Below the pieces are notes generated by a model. That model did not search any database and was not told the origin of the DNA. It was given only the letters and a program-made list of their open reading frames with translations. A program made the position numbers and the translations under genes. A stretch of DNA of 64,000 nt from Pyrus communis (lineage: Eukaryota > Streptophyta > Magnoliopsida > Rosales > Rosaceae): the NCBI RefSeq assembly GCF_963583255.1, contig NC_084807.1:13787072-13851071 (forward strand), read 5' to 3'. The stretch's first letter is position 1. Each line of letters begins with the position of its first letter. This document shows, piece by piece, positions 9,268-21,296 of this stretch.

Positions 9268-11271
9268 TGATGTATATTTCCTTCCTAATGCAAGAATATA
9301 TTTAGTATAATGGCATAAGCAAGGGTGTCGAATCCACAGGGACTAATTGGACCTATGTAACTACTTGTTTGCAAGAAATCTAAGAAATGAATCAAACTAG
9401 TCTAAATAGGCAGATTTGAATCAAACTAATCAAACTATGCAGATTTGTTGTTTTAACTTGAAAGCCTAAGAGAATGAAGTAAACACAAATCAATGAATCA
9501 ACAACCAATATAATGAGATAGTATCAATGGAAATGAAACTAGGGATTCGATTTCACCATTGCTCAATTAAATCCATGTTTGTTAAGTTGGTTTATACTCA
9601 TTCATCTACAAATTTCTTGAGTTTGTTTCACTTGGATATGATTAACCATATGATGTGTGGATTTGATCAAATGTCTATAATCTTGAACCTAATTGTGATG
9701 TGCAACTTTGGTTCATAATCTAGAGTATGTAATGCACAAGAAACGTTCACTAAACCAAAGGGAACACTTGGCAGGATGTTTGCCAATCTTTCCCTTCATT
9801 CATTCACAAATCCACCAATATTAGACATGATGTATGTTTTAATCTTGGCTAAATAACTTGTGGTTAACTCAAATGGCGATCAAGCATACAAATCAACCCA
9901 CAAATTCACAATTATAACAGAGAATGAATCAAGAACTAGGTAGACAAACTGAGCATTCTAACTTAATTACATAGCAAACTTTGCAAGGTTACATCGAATC
10001 CCTAGAGGAAGCTTAGTTACAATTCATGTCTACAAAAGATTTAACATAAACATATGAAACATGAATGAACATAGAATTGATAAGAATGAACCCTTGAAGC
10101 CAAAACTGATGTTGAAGTCCTTGAAGAGTTCCTTGGTGTTGCTTCTCCAAATGTGGTGCGGATGAAGTAGATTGGTTTGGTTTGGATGGTTTCTGCCCTT
10201 AGGACAGAAATGGACAGAGAATGGAGTGAAGTAGGGGGGTTTTAGAGTGTGTAATGGACTGAAAATGAAGAAGGAACCTTGCGGATGGGAAAGGGGGAGA
10301 AAATGAGCAGTTTCTGTGAAAGGAAAAGAATGTAGAATGCAATGCAATGGAGAGGACGAATTAGAGTGAATGATGGACAGAAAATGCAGCCAAATAGAGT
10401 GTGTGTGATCCCCCAACATTCAGATTGGATCTAACATTTGTTTAACTCAGATGGCAGAGCATAAATCAGATGGAATGATGGGTTTCTGAGTGTGATACCT
10501 GCAAAGCATGGACATGATCTGCAAGTGTGGTTTATTTAATCCAAAACACATGTGGAATGTCTGCAAGCATGAGTGGAATCTGCCAAAAGTGAATTGTTTG
10601 TACAAATTCTGGAAATGTGAAATGGGCACACGGCATGGGTAAAGGGATGAGTGAATTTCTGGAATAAAGGATGCAAGGAATGGACATAATCTGCAGGTAT
10701 ATGGATATTTAATCCAAGATACATGTGCAAAGTCTGCCACAAGGGAGTGGACAATCTGAAACTGTTAGAATAATCTGGAATTGGGTATGGAAGTGCACGG
10801 ATTGGACATGAAAGAGATGGGAATGCAAAGGTGATGTGTAGAAATGTAATGGAGTGCACGGAATGGATGTTTGTGTTTGTTGGTGTCAAAATGGCTGAAA
10901 TGAAATAAGTGATGGAAATGGGATTGTGAGGAATCTGATTTGGTGCTAGAATTGCATCAAATGATGGGATGATATGGGAACACACGGCCAAGGTTGTGAC
11001 ATGCATGTGAATGCATGTTTTGATGTTGAAACCACATAATCTGATTTCAATGCTTGCTTTGATTAGAATCACTCAATATGGCCGAATTGCACCATTTAAC
11101 ACTTCACATCATTTCTGGAATGTTTTTACTTCATTTGCTTTCCCTTTGATCTTAGTACACACTTGGCTGCACACTAACACAAAACAATGTAAAACGCAAC
11201 TAGTTTAATCCAAAACATCACAAAGACGCCAAATAAGGGAGATATAGATGCATGCAAAATATGACTTATCA
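9268..11271 (-). mobile_element. 5' LTR of element M, distinct LTR family, minus strand
   Basis: A 2004-bp LTR running from TGATAAGTCA (11271) to TACATCA (9268) on the minus strand, followed by the primer binding site. Its sequence differs from the TGATAGGAGC family for most of its length, although the internal region behind it belongs to the same element family as C. A related block is found inside LTR B (32213-32555 and 46361-46660). On the right it interrupts the 3' UTR of element L at 11272. No matching 3' LTR is seen to the left. Confidence 0.8.
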
Positions 11272-12355
11272 ATAGCCAAATAGCCTTACTTCCCATATTT
11301 CGTATATATTAGTTTTAACCCCGTTGAGCCTCGTTTAGCCTATTTTCTTTGCTAACCAAATCACCCCTTACCTAACCTAGAGTAGGACTTTCCTATACCC
11401 TTGTTCTTGAAGTATAGTGAGCATGACTTAAAAGAATTCCTTTTGATTAATATCTTGCAGAAAATAAGTGTGGGGGAAGGGATTTTTGTGTGTATGTATG
11501 TGCCTAAGTCTTAAAGGAGGCACGGGAAAAAGAAAAAAAAAATGTGAGAAAAAGAAGAAGAAAAGAAAGAAAAAGAGTGAAAATAAGTGAGAATGGACTC
11601 ACAAGTGTGATTGTTGAAGAAAGGGCCCAAAAAGTTTGAATATGGCCCTAAGTTTTGTGTGACTTCCCCTTGGGTGTTCAAAGTTGACTTCTGCGTTCTA
11701 AAGGGAATTCTAAGTGCCTAATTCAATACTTTGCTCACTATTGCTTAAAGAACATTTGTTTTCCCTATCCTTTCTTTGTTAGCCAAACACCTTTAGCCCC
11801 GTTTCAACCCTTATGCTTCTATCTTGATCGTTATGTGTTCAATAATGTGGAGTTTGGAATTGATATGAGCTTATGGAATCACTGGTTCTCGTTCTAAGTA
11901 GTAGCATTCCATTCATGAGATCATATTCATGTCATTGTCGTAAATCCAGAAAATGCTTTCTTTGATATAACATATGTGAGTGTTAGAATTCATATTTACA
12001 TCAATCTTCTCACATATAACTAGTGTAGGGTGTGTAGTCAGAAAATCTGTGTGAAAAACGAGTGCATATCTTGTAAGGATTTGAGCAAATTCTCTAAGGC
12101 ATGTTACTACATTCAAAATATAGTTTTAAATGCTTAATTGTGAATTAGTATGTGGTGACTATGATTAAGTATGTACTTAAGTGTAAAGATAACCAAAATC
12201 TGTGGGAATAATGATTTTTAACATGTCATGTGCATTGGAAATCCCTGAGACGATTGTTGGAAGGTGTAGGTTGTGTTTTGTTCGTTTTGTTTTGTTTTTG
12301 GTTTCTTTTGTTTTGTTTTGCTCGAGGACTAGCAAAAGCTAAGTGTGGGGGAATT
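11272..12355 (+). mobile_element. 3' UTR of element L
   Basis: Non-coding sequence that aligns by eye with 26313-27335 (element A) and 43260-44347 (element C). It has AAGTGTGGGGGAAGG at about 11467, an A/G-rich tract at 11520-11580, and ends with the polypurine tract before the LTR. The upstream part of L is cut off by LTR M. Confidence 0.75.
12341..12355 (+). promoter_or_regulatory. Polypurine tract of element L
   Basis: AAGTGTGGGGGAATT immediately precedes the LTR start TGATAGG, the position where plus-strand DNA synthesis is primed. Elements A and C have the same arrangement. Confidence 0.65.
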
Positions 12356-12559
12356 TGATAGGAGCATATTTAGGCGACTTACTTAGCTTGTTTTCGTGCA
12401 TTTATATTGTTAATTCATAGTTGTTTTTGGCGTTTAAGCCATTTCGTGTGTTTTTAGGTTCAAGGGATAACTTATACTTGGAGCAAAAGGAATGGACGAA
12501 ATTGAAGAGTTGATGTCACAAGGATTCCTACTTGAAGTAGCCACACACCTTCCACATTT

Positions 12560-12960
12560 CAGCCACATGCACTTGTTCCTCCATCATTGCACCAACAACA
12601 ACATTGCACATGCATTCCCCTTGTGCAATTCCATCATTCCACACCTCCATGGCAGCCACCAACCAACCTAGCTGTCATGTTTCCCCTTTAATCATTCAAA
12701 CATTCACCCACATGCATTTCTAACCCACATGCACCCTAGATTCTAATCAGCCATTCACATTTAATCATTCATTCCCATCAGATTTCTAGCATATTCACAT
12801 GCATTCCATCCTTTAAAACATTGCACATGCACTCCACATGCATTCATCCTAGCTGTCATGTTTCCCCTTTCATCATTCCCTCACATTCTTTAAATCAGCC
12901 AACACATGCATCCACCTTTCTCCCATCAGATTTCCAACATTGCACATGCATTCACTTAAC
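12560..12960. repeat. CATGCA motif cluster in LTR L U3
   Basis: At least eight CATGCA hexamers within about 400 bp, mostly as CACATGCA, upstream of the TATA box. The core is that of the RY/Sph element bound by plant B3-domain factors; whether it works here is inference. Confidence 0.6.
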
Positions 12961-13261
12961 CTAACTGTCATGTTCCCTCTCCCATCCATTCATCTCCCTA
13001 TAAAAACCATACACACTTCACACAACATTCATTCACACTCTTCCACCACAGAAATTCATCCATTCACTCCACCATTCCATCCATTAACACACCTCAACTC
13101 ATTCACTCTTTCATTTTCAGAATGTAGACATCAAACCACCCTTGTCGTGCCTCTCCCTTACAATCCAAACACCATCCTTCTATTTCCACCACTCCCCAAA
13201 CCATTCACACCATCAAACTATCCTTAGACCTTGTGCTACAACGAAGAGGAAGATAAGAGTG

Positions 13262-13425
13262 CCTAAACATTCATACAATTCAATTTTGAGTTGTTGGAAT
13301 GTTTAGGTGTTTCTTTGATTTCAAAGTTTAATTTCAATACTCTTTGTTTTGTACGTATGAGGAATGGAAGAGAAGAGTGCCTAAACGTTCATACAATTCA
13401 AGTTTGAGTTGTTGGAATGTTTAGG
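13262..13425 (+). repeat. Duplicated hairpin segment in LTR L
   Basis: Two copies, 118 bp apart (13262-13307 and 13380-13425), of a 46-bp imperfect inverted repeat that begins CCTAAAC and ends GTTTAGG. The two arms pair over about 23 positions with a few mismatches or wobble pairs. Confidence 0.7.
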
Positions 13426-14688
13426 TGTTTCTTTGATTTCAAAGTTATGAAGAACTAAACCCCCCTTGGTTAGGGGGTGATTCGAATATATGTTTATGCT
13501 TGCATTTTGATTTGATTACTTCTAATTGCGTTTCATAAGTGTGGATTCAATTCGTTTAACTGTTTGATTGATAACTTATTTATGTATGTTTATTGAGAGT
13601 GCACACTTAATTTTCATGCATGAATATGACGCTAGAATATAAGTGAGTTTCACCTAATAGTTACGAACTTATATTCACAAGTAGTGGAGGTTGCTTATAA
13701 ACAATCGCGTTAAACAAATTCTTGGCATAAGTTTCATGCGTATTCCATAGTAACGAATGCCTCGTCAACACTTATAATTTTCATAGAGCGTAATGATTCT
13801 TGCTTGTACCTCTTCTATGCATTCATGTTGAGGACTTGTGGGGAATGTTTTGAATTGTTGTATGCGCTAACCCATCCAATTCAATAACGTTAGGAAGATT
13901 TGAAGGTTAATTAGTGCATCACGGTTAACCCGGGGTGTTGAGTTTCATGGTTTATTGAAATGCAATTGGAAATCATTTTATTATGCAAGTGTAACATATG
14001 TGAAGATGAACCCCTTAGCTAGCATTCATTCATTTCAATTCCATTCAATTCTATCACACATTCACATTTACATTTTGCTTTAATTTACAATCTGTGCAAT
14101 TTAATTTAATTTCGTATAAACCTCAATCCCCCTTTACTTTATTGTCCAATTTAGTTAGAAAGTGTCTTAGTTTATGTTTCTAAGTGTTTTGATTCAATTT
14201 ATTTCCCAATTTCGTCCAAATTCACCAAAGTGCTCAAAACTGCCCAGAAAGTGATTTTAAGGCAGTTTTGAGTGTTTTGGGTGATGTTTGAGTCTTTTGG
14301 TTTGTTTTAATGTTTTAAGTGTTTAGTTTTACATTCTTTGAGTTAGTTTAGTGTTTTATATTGTGTTTTTACGTTCTTGAGTCAAGTTATTACATAAATT
14401 CGTCCAAATTTGTGTTTGTGCTCAAATCTGCCCAGAAAGTGGTTTTTAGGCAGATTTGAGTGTGTTTGTGTTGTTTTGAGTCTTTTGGTTTGTCTTAGTG
14501 TTTTAAAGCTTAGTTTTGCATTCTTTGAGTCTAAGTTAGTATTTCATATTGTTATTTTACGTTTTTGAGTCAAATCCAAGTGGTTAACAATCCCTCCTAA
14601 TCCCCGGTCTAGAACGATCCCTACTTATACATATACTACAATTTGACGAAAAGAGGGTTTAATTTGTGTGCGTATAATTCTCGCATCA

Positions 14689-16372
14689 AATATAAGTTCG
14701 TAAATATTAGGTGAAACTCACTTATATTCTAGCATCATATTCATGCATGAAAATTAAGTGTGCACTCTCAATAAACATACATAAATAAGTTATCAATCAA
14801 ACTGTTAAACGAATTGAATCCACACTTATGAAATGCAATTAGAAGTAATCAAATCAAAATGCAAGCATAAACATATATTCGAATCACCCCCTAACCAAGG
14901 GGGGTTTAGTTCCTCATGGTACAAAACAAAGAGTATTGACATTAAACCTTGAAATCAAAGAAACACCTAAACATTCCAATAACTCAAACTTGAATTGTAT
15001 GAACGTTTAGGCACTCTTATCTTCCTCTTCGTTGTAGCACAAGGTCTAAGGATAGTTTGATGGTGTGAATGGTTTAGGTAGTGGTGGAGGAATGGAAGGA
15101 TGGTGTTTGGATTTATAGGGAAGACTCACGGCACAAAGGGGGTGGTTTGATGGTCTACATTTCTGCAATGGATGAGTTTATGGAAGAGTGTTTGGAATGG
15201 GTGAATTTCTGGCACAAAGGCCTTATTTCTGTGGTGAATGGATTGTGAATGAGAATGAATGCAATGGATGCTTATTTATAGGTGAAATGGGGGGAACATG
15301 ACAGCTAGGTTATGATGATGAATGCATGTGCAAAGTTGGTTGAATGATTATGAGTGCATGTGGCTGAAATAGCATGTGGAATGGCTGGAAATGCAAGGAG
15401 AATGCATGTGCACGGTTTTGGGAGAGAATGAGAGTGCAAGTGGCTGAAATGTTAGAGGAACAAGTGCATGTGGCTGCATTGTGGTGCAATGATGGAGGAA
15501 CAATCTGAAAATGCAAGGTATGGCTGGAATGATTGTGTTTGTTTGAATGTGCATGTGATTAAATTAAAGGATGCAAAGTAAATAAATAATGAATGCATGT
15601 GTTGAATTATGAAGATGCATGTGCAATGAAGTGGAATGACAATCTGAAATGGGATAGGTACCCACGGCAATGATGATTGCTGGTGGTGTTTGGGTGTATG
15701 TTTGAATGGTGCATGTGGGTGAAGGTGTGGCTGCATGGTTTAATTAATGGGAGTGCATGTTTGAATGATTAAAGGGACATGTGGGGTGGCTTGTGCAGCT
15801 AGGTTATGATGAGTGGGAAGTGCATGTGGCTGATTTAATGGAGGAACAAGTGCATTGTGAAATGTTTGTGGTGAGTGAATGTGCATGTGAATTAAAGCTA
15901 GAGTGATGATGATAAGTGATAAGTGATTGAGTGTATGATATGATAAGTGGTGAATGATAAGATAAGTGATGAGTGATAAGTGATAAGTGATAAGTGATAA
16001 GTGATATGATATGTGATGATAAGTAATGATATGTGGGAGTGTGGCTGAAATGAAGGAGTGGAATGTTGGAATGTTATGCACGGCTAAGGAAATTGGAAAG
16101 GTTTAAATGTCCTAAAACTAAAGGGAACAAGGTTCCAACACTTTGGTCTTCAATTAGGTCTTCAATTTCGTCCAACACTTTGGCTCCAAGCATAAGCTAT
16201 CCATCCTTAGCCCAAAAGTGCTCCAAAAGTCTCCAAAATGCATCTTTTTGCTCCTTTAGCCCTTTGGACCTACAAACACACGAAAATAGCTTAAAGTACT
16301 AAAATAACTAAAGAAACATAACGTAAATGCACGAGAACAAGCCATTTAAGTCGCATGAATATGCTCCTATCA
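14689..16372 (-). mobile_element. LTR K, minus strand, 3' part removed
   Basis: An LTR on the minus strand starting at 16372 with TGATAGGAGCATATTCATGCG. It has TATAAATA at 15273-15280 (minus), TGCATGTG motifs and a GATAAGTGATAAGTG array at 15908-16030. It ends at 14689 inside the conserved central part, where LTR L joins. On the right it interrupts gag relic J. Its 5' section closely resembles LTR B at 30994. Confidence 0.8.
15908..16030. repeat. TGATAAG/GATAAGTG microsatellite-like array
   Basis: A dense run of TGATAAGTGATAAGTG units inside the U3 of LTR K. Confidence 0.8.
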
Positions 16373-17929
16373 GAGGGAGCTTCAACAACCTCAACAACAA
16401 GGAGGCTTTAGGCAACAACCCCCGGGGTTTTACACCAAAACCTACGGCAATGATCCAACCCCACCCCAATCTGCCTAAAACAATCAAGGTACATCTTTAG
16501 ATAATGCTACACTTCTTAAGTTACTTACCAATTTGTCTCAGGGGCAAGAAAATAAAAACAAAGCATTGCAAAACCAAGAAAAGGCGATGCAAAACCAAGA
16601 CAAAAGGGTGGACCACTTAGAGAAGCAAATTGGGCAGATTGCGGAGTTTGTAGGACAATTCCGAGACCAAGGCAAGCTCCCTAGCTCAACCATTGTCAAT
16701 CCAAAGGGAGGGTTCGAATCTGCCAAGGCCATCACGTTAAGAAGTGGTAAGGAAGTTGGAACCACCCCAAAACCGTCCAAAACAACTCAAGAAGAGGACA
16801 TGTTGCTGCAAGAAGAGAATCAACAAGGCACAAAGGCCACGGCAAGGGTGGAACAAACCTTGCCATAGCCATCTACCACCCCAAAACCGTCCAACACACC
16901 TAAGGTAAGTCCAAATTCGACTTTGTCAAGTTCTATTCCACTAAATGTGCCCTTCCCTAGCAGATTTAGGCAATCAAAGAAAGAAGAAAATGAGAAGGAC
17001 ATTCTGGAAACCTTTAGGAAAGTTCAAGTCAATATTCTGCTCCTTGATGCAATTAAGCAAGTTCCTAAGTATGCTAAATTTTTTAAAGAGCTTTGCACCA
17101 CAAGGAAAAAGATGTCGAACAAAGAGGTGGTCCAGGTAAGTGAAAATGTTTCGGCGGTGTTACAAAGAAAACTACCACCTAAATGCAAAGATCCGGGTAG
17201 TTTTAAAATTCCTTGTGTTATTGGAAATACTAAATTTGAACATGCTATGCTAGATTTAGGAGCTTCAATTAATGTCATGCCTTACTCAATTTATGCATCT
17301 ATGAACTTAGGAGAACTTAAAAACGATGGTGTGATTATTCAATTGGCCGATCGTTCTAATGCCTATCCAAAAGGAGTTTTGGAAGATGTGTTGGTGCAGG
17401 TTAACAATTTGATCTTTCCGGCGGACTTTTACGTGCTTGACATGGAGGATTCATCCCATTCTACGCCATTGCCGATCCTACTTGGGAGACCTTTCATGAA
17501 AACAGCCCGCACCAAGATCGACGTGTTCAAAGGAACTTTAACGATGGAATTTGATGGGGAAGTTATTGATTTCAATCTTTCTGAAACTATTAAATATCCT
17601 AATGACGATCATTCTTGTTTCTCTATTGATATACTTGAGTCATTGGCGCAGGATTTTCTTGATTCGTTGGACAAAGACCCACTTGAAACCACAATTGCCG
17701 AAGGAATGGGTATAGAACCAAATCTGGCCGTGCATGATGATGGCATTGCCGAGATGGTGGCTTCACTTGAATCATCGCCACAATATCAAAGTAAGCCCCC
17801 AACCCCAATTTCAATTCCTGTTTCTACTAACAAGTTATTACCTTCAGTGATTCAGGCATCCGTTCTTGAATTTAAACCATTGCCAAGTCACTTGAAGTAT
17901 GTCTATTTGGGAGACAAAGAAACGTTGCC
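16373..17929 (+). pseudogene. Gag-protease relic J of an Athila-like polyprotein
   Basis: A reading frame in one phase from 16374 to 17929 with two in-frame stops, TAA at 16476 and TAG at 16866. It has the C-terminal Gag region (LEKQIGQIAEFVGQFRDQGK, GGFESAKAITLRSGKEVG) and the spacer PSRFRQSKKEENEKDILETF. The retropepsin domain carries the catalytic motif DLGASINVMP, followed by ILLGRPFMKTARTKIDVF. The relic ends at KETLP, where the E LTR inserted at 17930. It aligns almost throughout with residues about 430-885 of the element C polyprotein. The N-terminal Gag part is cut by LTR K. Confidence 0.85.
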
Positions 17930-19509
17930 TGATAGGAGCATATTTATGCTACTTAGTTATGTTGTTTCCTTGCATTTAGTTACGTAATTACTATCTATTT
18001 TAGTCTTTTAATCTATTTTCGTATGTTTTTAGGTCCTAATGGCAAAAGGAGCAAGAAAGTGCATTTTGAGGCTATTTGGAGCAGTTTTGGGCATGGATTG
18101 GATAGCTTAACTATGGAGCAATGTGGATGGACGAAATTGAAGTCAAGAGAAGCTAGGAAAGGCTAAAAATCTGGAGAAAGAAGTCCCAATGCAAAGAAGA
18201 TAAGGAAAGAGCAAGAAATAAGGAACCTTATCCAAATTTCCTTATCTTATCCAAACCTTATCCAACCTTATCTTATCTTATCCTATCCTAATCTTTTCCT
18301 ACCTTAATTCCAACTTCAAAGAGGACTCCTTTTCACATTAAATCACCTAAATATCAAGTTCTAGAAGCCCTATTTTCGTGCATTAAGTTTATGCCACATT
18401 TAACCCTTCTAGAAGTTCAAGAATCCACCACACCTCAAGAGCCTAAATTCACGCAAATCCCTATTGTTGGCAGCAAGGAAGGAAGGAGGAGCCACCTGGA
18501 GTGTTTCTAGGTGTATTCTATCTTTGTTTTTAATGTTTAAGTTTAATTATCTTTGTTTTGCGAACATGTGGAACTAACTTCTTTTTAGTTAGAGGTGAAT
18601 TTGAAGCCATGATTATATGTTTTATATGAACTGATTACGTCCAGGTATTGTTTCTTAAGGCATGAATGTAATTTGCTTATCTAAGTTATTAAAACTTGTT
18701 TATGTATGTGGGTTGGGGGTCAACACTTAATTTGCATGCATGAATTTGATGCTAAAGTATAAGGGGGTTTCACGTCAGAGTTATTCACTTATATTCACAA
18801 GTAGTGGAGGTTGCTAGTCACAATCGTGTTAAGTAAATCCTTGGTATGAGCCTCATGCGTTTCATAGTGATGAATGCCTTGTCAATGCTTATGATTTTCA
18901 TAGAACTTAATGACTTTTGACATGTATCTCTATCATGCGTTTCATATAGGGAACGTGAGGAAGATAATTTGGTTTAGATGCGTATTCCATCGAATTCAAT
19001 GAAATAAGGAAAATCTGATGGTTAGTTGTGCGATGCAACTAACTTGGGGCGTTGTCATTCATTGTCTAAATTGGTTCGTATGCATATATCATGTGTGGAG
19101 AAGGACCCTCTAACTAGCCTTTCACCCATTTATTTCACTTAAATTCGTTGTTCCAAAGTTTTTTCTACAAAGTTTTTGTTTTAAGTTTTAAATTCGTCAA
19201 AAACAATCCCCCTTTCATTTAGTCTTGTTATTTGAGTCAAAATCTGTTTTGTTTGAGTCTTTTGAGTCAAGTTAAGGTTTATTTTCGTCCAAAACACTTG
19301 TTAGGTCTAAAATTGAGTCTTTTTAAGTGTTTGTTGCTGTTTTGAGTGTTTTAAGTTAGTTTAGAGTCTATAGAGTCTATTTTAGTGTTTTTTTTTTAGT
19401 CTTAATTGTGTTGATTAGCATCCCTTCTAATCCCCGGCCTAAAATGATCCCTACTTTCATATACTACAATCATAGGGTTTTAATTTGAGTGTTAGAATAT
19501 TTCACATCA
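17930..19509 (+). mobile_element. 5' LTR of element E
   Basis: A 1580-bp LTR from TGATAGGAGC to TTTCACATCA, followed five bases later by a primer binding site. Its U3 is unlike that of the CATGCA group and has repeated CTTATCC units at 18230-18300. The same U3 type appears in the minus LTR at 48510-50345. The left flank is the J frame, with TTGCC next to the LTR. Confidence 0.85.
18228..18300. repeat. CTTATCC / CTTAT short repeats in LTR E
   Basis: Repeated CTTATCCAAA and CTTATCTTATC units; the complement GGATAAG is an I-box/GATA-type core. The corresponding complementary array is at 50255-50345 in the F 3' LTR. Confidence 0.65.
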
Positions 19510-19514
19510 AATTT

Positions 19515-19534
19515 TGGCGCCGTTGCTGTTGATT
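19515..19534 (+). promoter_or_regulatory. Degenerate primer binding site of element E
   Basis: TGGCGCCGTTGCTGTTGATT begins like the tRNA-Asp site but carries three mismatches in the second half compared with element C. Confidence 0.75.
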
Positions 19535-19632
19535 AGTAAAATTGCTAATCCCTCTATTTGTTTGTTTACTTTTTTCTTTTGATATTTGATTTAGTTTTAT
19601 TTCTTTGATTTCAGGTACTAGAGAAGCAAGAC

Positions 19633-20402
19633 ATGGAAATTGCTAATCTTCAAGCTCAAATAGTGAATCTTACTTCTCAGTTGTCACAGTATGCTGAAGG
19701 GTCCACAATACAAAGTGTCCCTACATTTGGTGCTTCTTATAGGCAAGAATATCAAGCAAATCAATGTCCACAAAGAGGTTGGGAGAATGTCAATACATGG
19801 GGTTATCAAGATCATAATCAATCAAGGACCAATTTGTTTTCCAACTTGTACAATTCAGATTGGAGTGATCACTCAAACCCTATGTGGTGGGAATCTCAAC
19901 AAGTTCAAAACGAAGGATATTGGCAGCCATATAAGGAGTTCTATTCAACGTCTATGCAGCCACCACAACATCATATACAATATGCCCAACCAAACTCAGG
20001 TTCGTCAATGGATTGTGCTCAAATTCTTGATGAATTAATTTCTTTGGCGCAGGGCTCACAAAATCAAGCCAAGGAGGCTCAACAAGGAGAATATTGGCAG
20101 CCATATGAGGAATTCTATAGAACGCCTATGCAGCCACCACAGTCTGCCCCACAACAATACCAACCAAATTCAGGTTCGTCATTGGATTAGGGTAAAATTC
20201 TTCCAATACTAACTTCTTGGGCACAGGAAGTACAAAATCAAACCAAGAAATTACAAAATCAAGCCCAAGTGATCAGCAAAATGAAGAATCAAATAGGAGA
20301 GATCGCGGAATTCATAGGGCAAATGCAAGAACAAAGTGAACTATCCGACTTAACTGTTGAAATTGTTGAATCTATCACCTTGGAAAGTGGCATGAAGGTT
20401 GG
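19633..20402 (+). pseudogene. Reduced Gag of element E, first part
   Basis: Starts at the ATG at 19633 (MEIANLQAQIVNLTSQLSQ), just after a 'TTTGATTTCAGGTACTAG' segment. The frame contains NSDWSDHSNPMWWES and two EGYWQPY-type repeats. A TAG stop at 20188 interrupts it, but similarity to Gag continues in frame (NQIGEIAEFIGQMQEQSE, ESITLESGMKVGD) up to 20402, where element A inserted. The capsid domain and zinc knuckle of the autonomous element are missing. The rest resumes at 29292. Confidence 0.75.
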
Positions 20403-20679
20403 AGATGTGATAGGAGCATATTTAGGCGACTTACTTAGCTTGTTTTCATGCATTTATATTGTTAATTCATAGTTGTTTTTGGCGTTTAAGCCATTTTCGT
20501 GTATTTTTAGGTTCATGTGTCTAAGGAAGCAAAAAGATGCATTTTGGAGCATTTTGGAGCAAAATTGGACTTGGAAGGGATAACTTATACTTGGAGCAAA
20601 AGGAATGGACGAAATTGAAGAGTTGATGTCACAAGGATTCTTACTTGAAGTAGCCACACACCTTCCACATATCAGCCAC

Positions 20680-20895
20680 ATGCATCTCCCATCACCATAT
20701 CAGATTTCCATCATATTCACATGCACTCCCTTTAATTAATTAACCCACATGCACTCCCATCCATTTCATCATTGCAGCCAACACATGCTTTCACATGCAT
20801 TTTCAGATTGTCCCCTTGCACATGCAGCCACATATTCATTGCACATGCAATTCCAACCCACATGCATCCTTTAATCATTCAAACATGCAGCCACA
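20680..20895. repeat. CATGCA motif cluster in A 5' LTR U3
   Basis: Eight CATGCA hexamers in about 215 bp, several as CACATGCA, directly upstream of the TATA box. The 3' LTR repeats the cluster at about 27608-27822. Confidence 0.65.
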
Positions 20896-20930
20896 TTCCC
20901 TCCTAGCTGTCATGTTCCCCCCATTTCACC

Positions 20931-20938
20931 TATAAATA
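20931..20938 (+). promoter_or_regulatory. A 5' LTR TATA box
   Basis: TATAAATA preceded by CATTTCACC. Transcription is expected to begin about 30 bp downstream. The matching box of the 3' LTR is at 27859-27866. Confidence 0.6.
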
Positions 20939-21132
20939 AGCATCCATTGCATTCATTCTCATTCAATTCGTCCATATTCAGAAAATCATGCAAAACACCA
21001 CCAGAAATCATCCGTGAGTTTCCCTACTAATCCAAACACCACTCCAACCACTCCCCATCCCTCCAAAACACTTCACACTATCCCAAAACTCACCTTAGAC
21101 CTTGTGATACAAAAACGAGGAAGAGAAGAGTG

Positions 21133-21296
21133 CCTAAACGTTCATACAATTCAAGTTTGAGTTGTTGGAATGTTTAGGTGTTTCTTTGATTTCAATGTTT
21201 AAATTCAATTCTCTTTGTTTTGTACGTATGAGGAATGGAAGAGAAGAGTGCCTAAACGTTCATACAATTCAAGTTTGAGTTGTTGGAATGTTTAGG
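21133..21296 (+). repeat. Duplicated hairpin segment in A 5' LTR
   Basis: Two 46-bp imperfect inverted repeats starting CCTAAAC and ending GTTTAGG, 118 bp apart, within the expected transcribed leader. Confidence 0.75.

Larger units (their letters stand above)
12356..14688 (+). mobile_element. 3' LTR of element L
   Basis: A complete 2333-bp LTR from TGATAGGAGC to TCTCGCATCA. The U3 (12356 to about 12999) is packed with CACATGCA motifs. TATAAAAA lies at 12999-13006. The R/U5 part has the duplicated hairpin at 13262-13425 and the 'CTGCCCAGAAAGTG...GGCAG' segments. On the right it interrupts LTR K at 14689. Confidence 0.85.

Noticed and set aside
10030..11072. Minus-strand open frames of 97-178 residues
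   Set aside because: They lie in the U3 of LTR M, overlap each other in different phases, and show no conserved domain.
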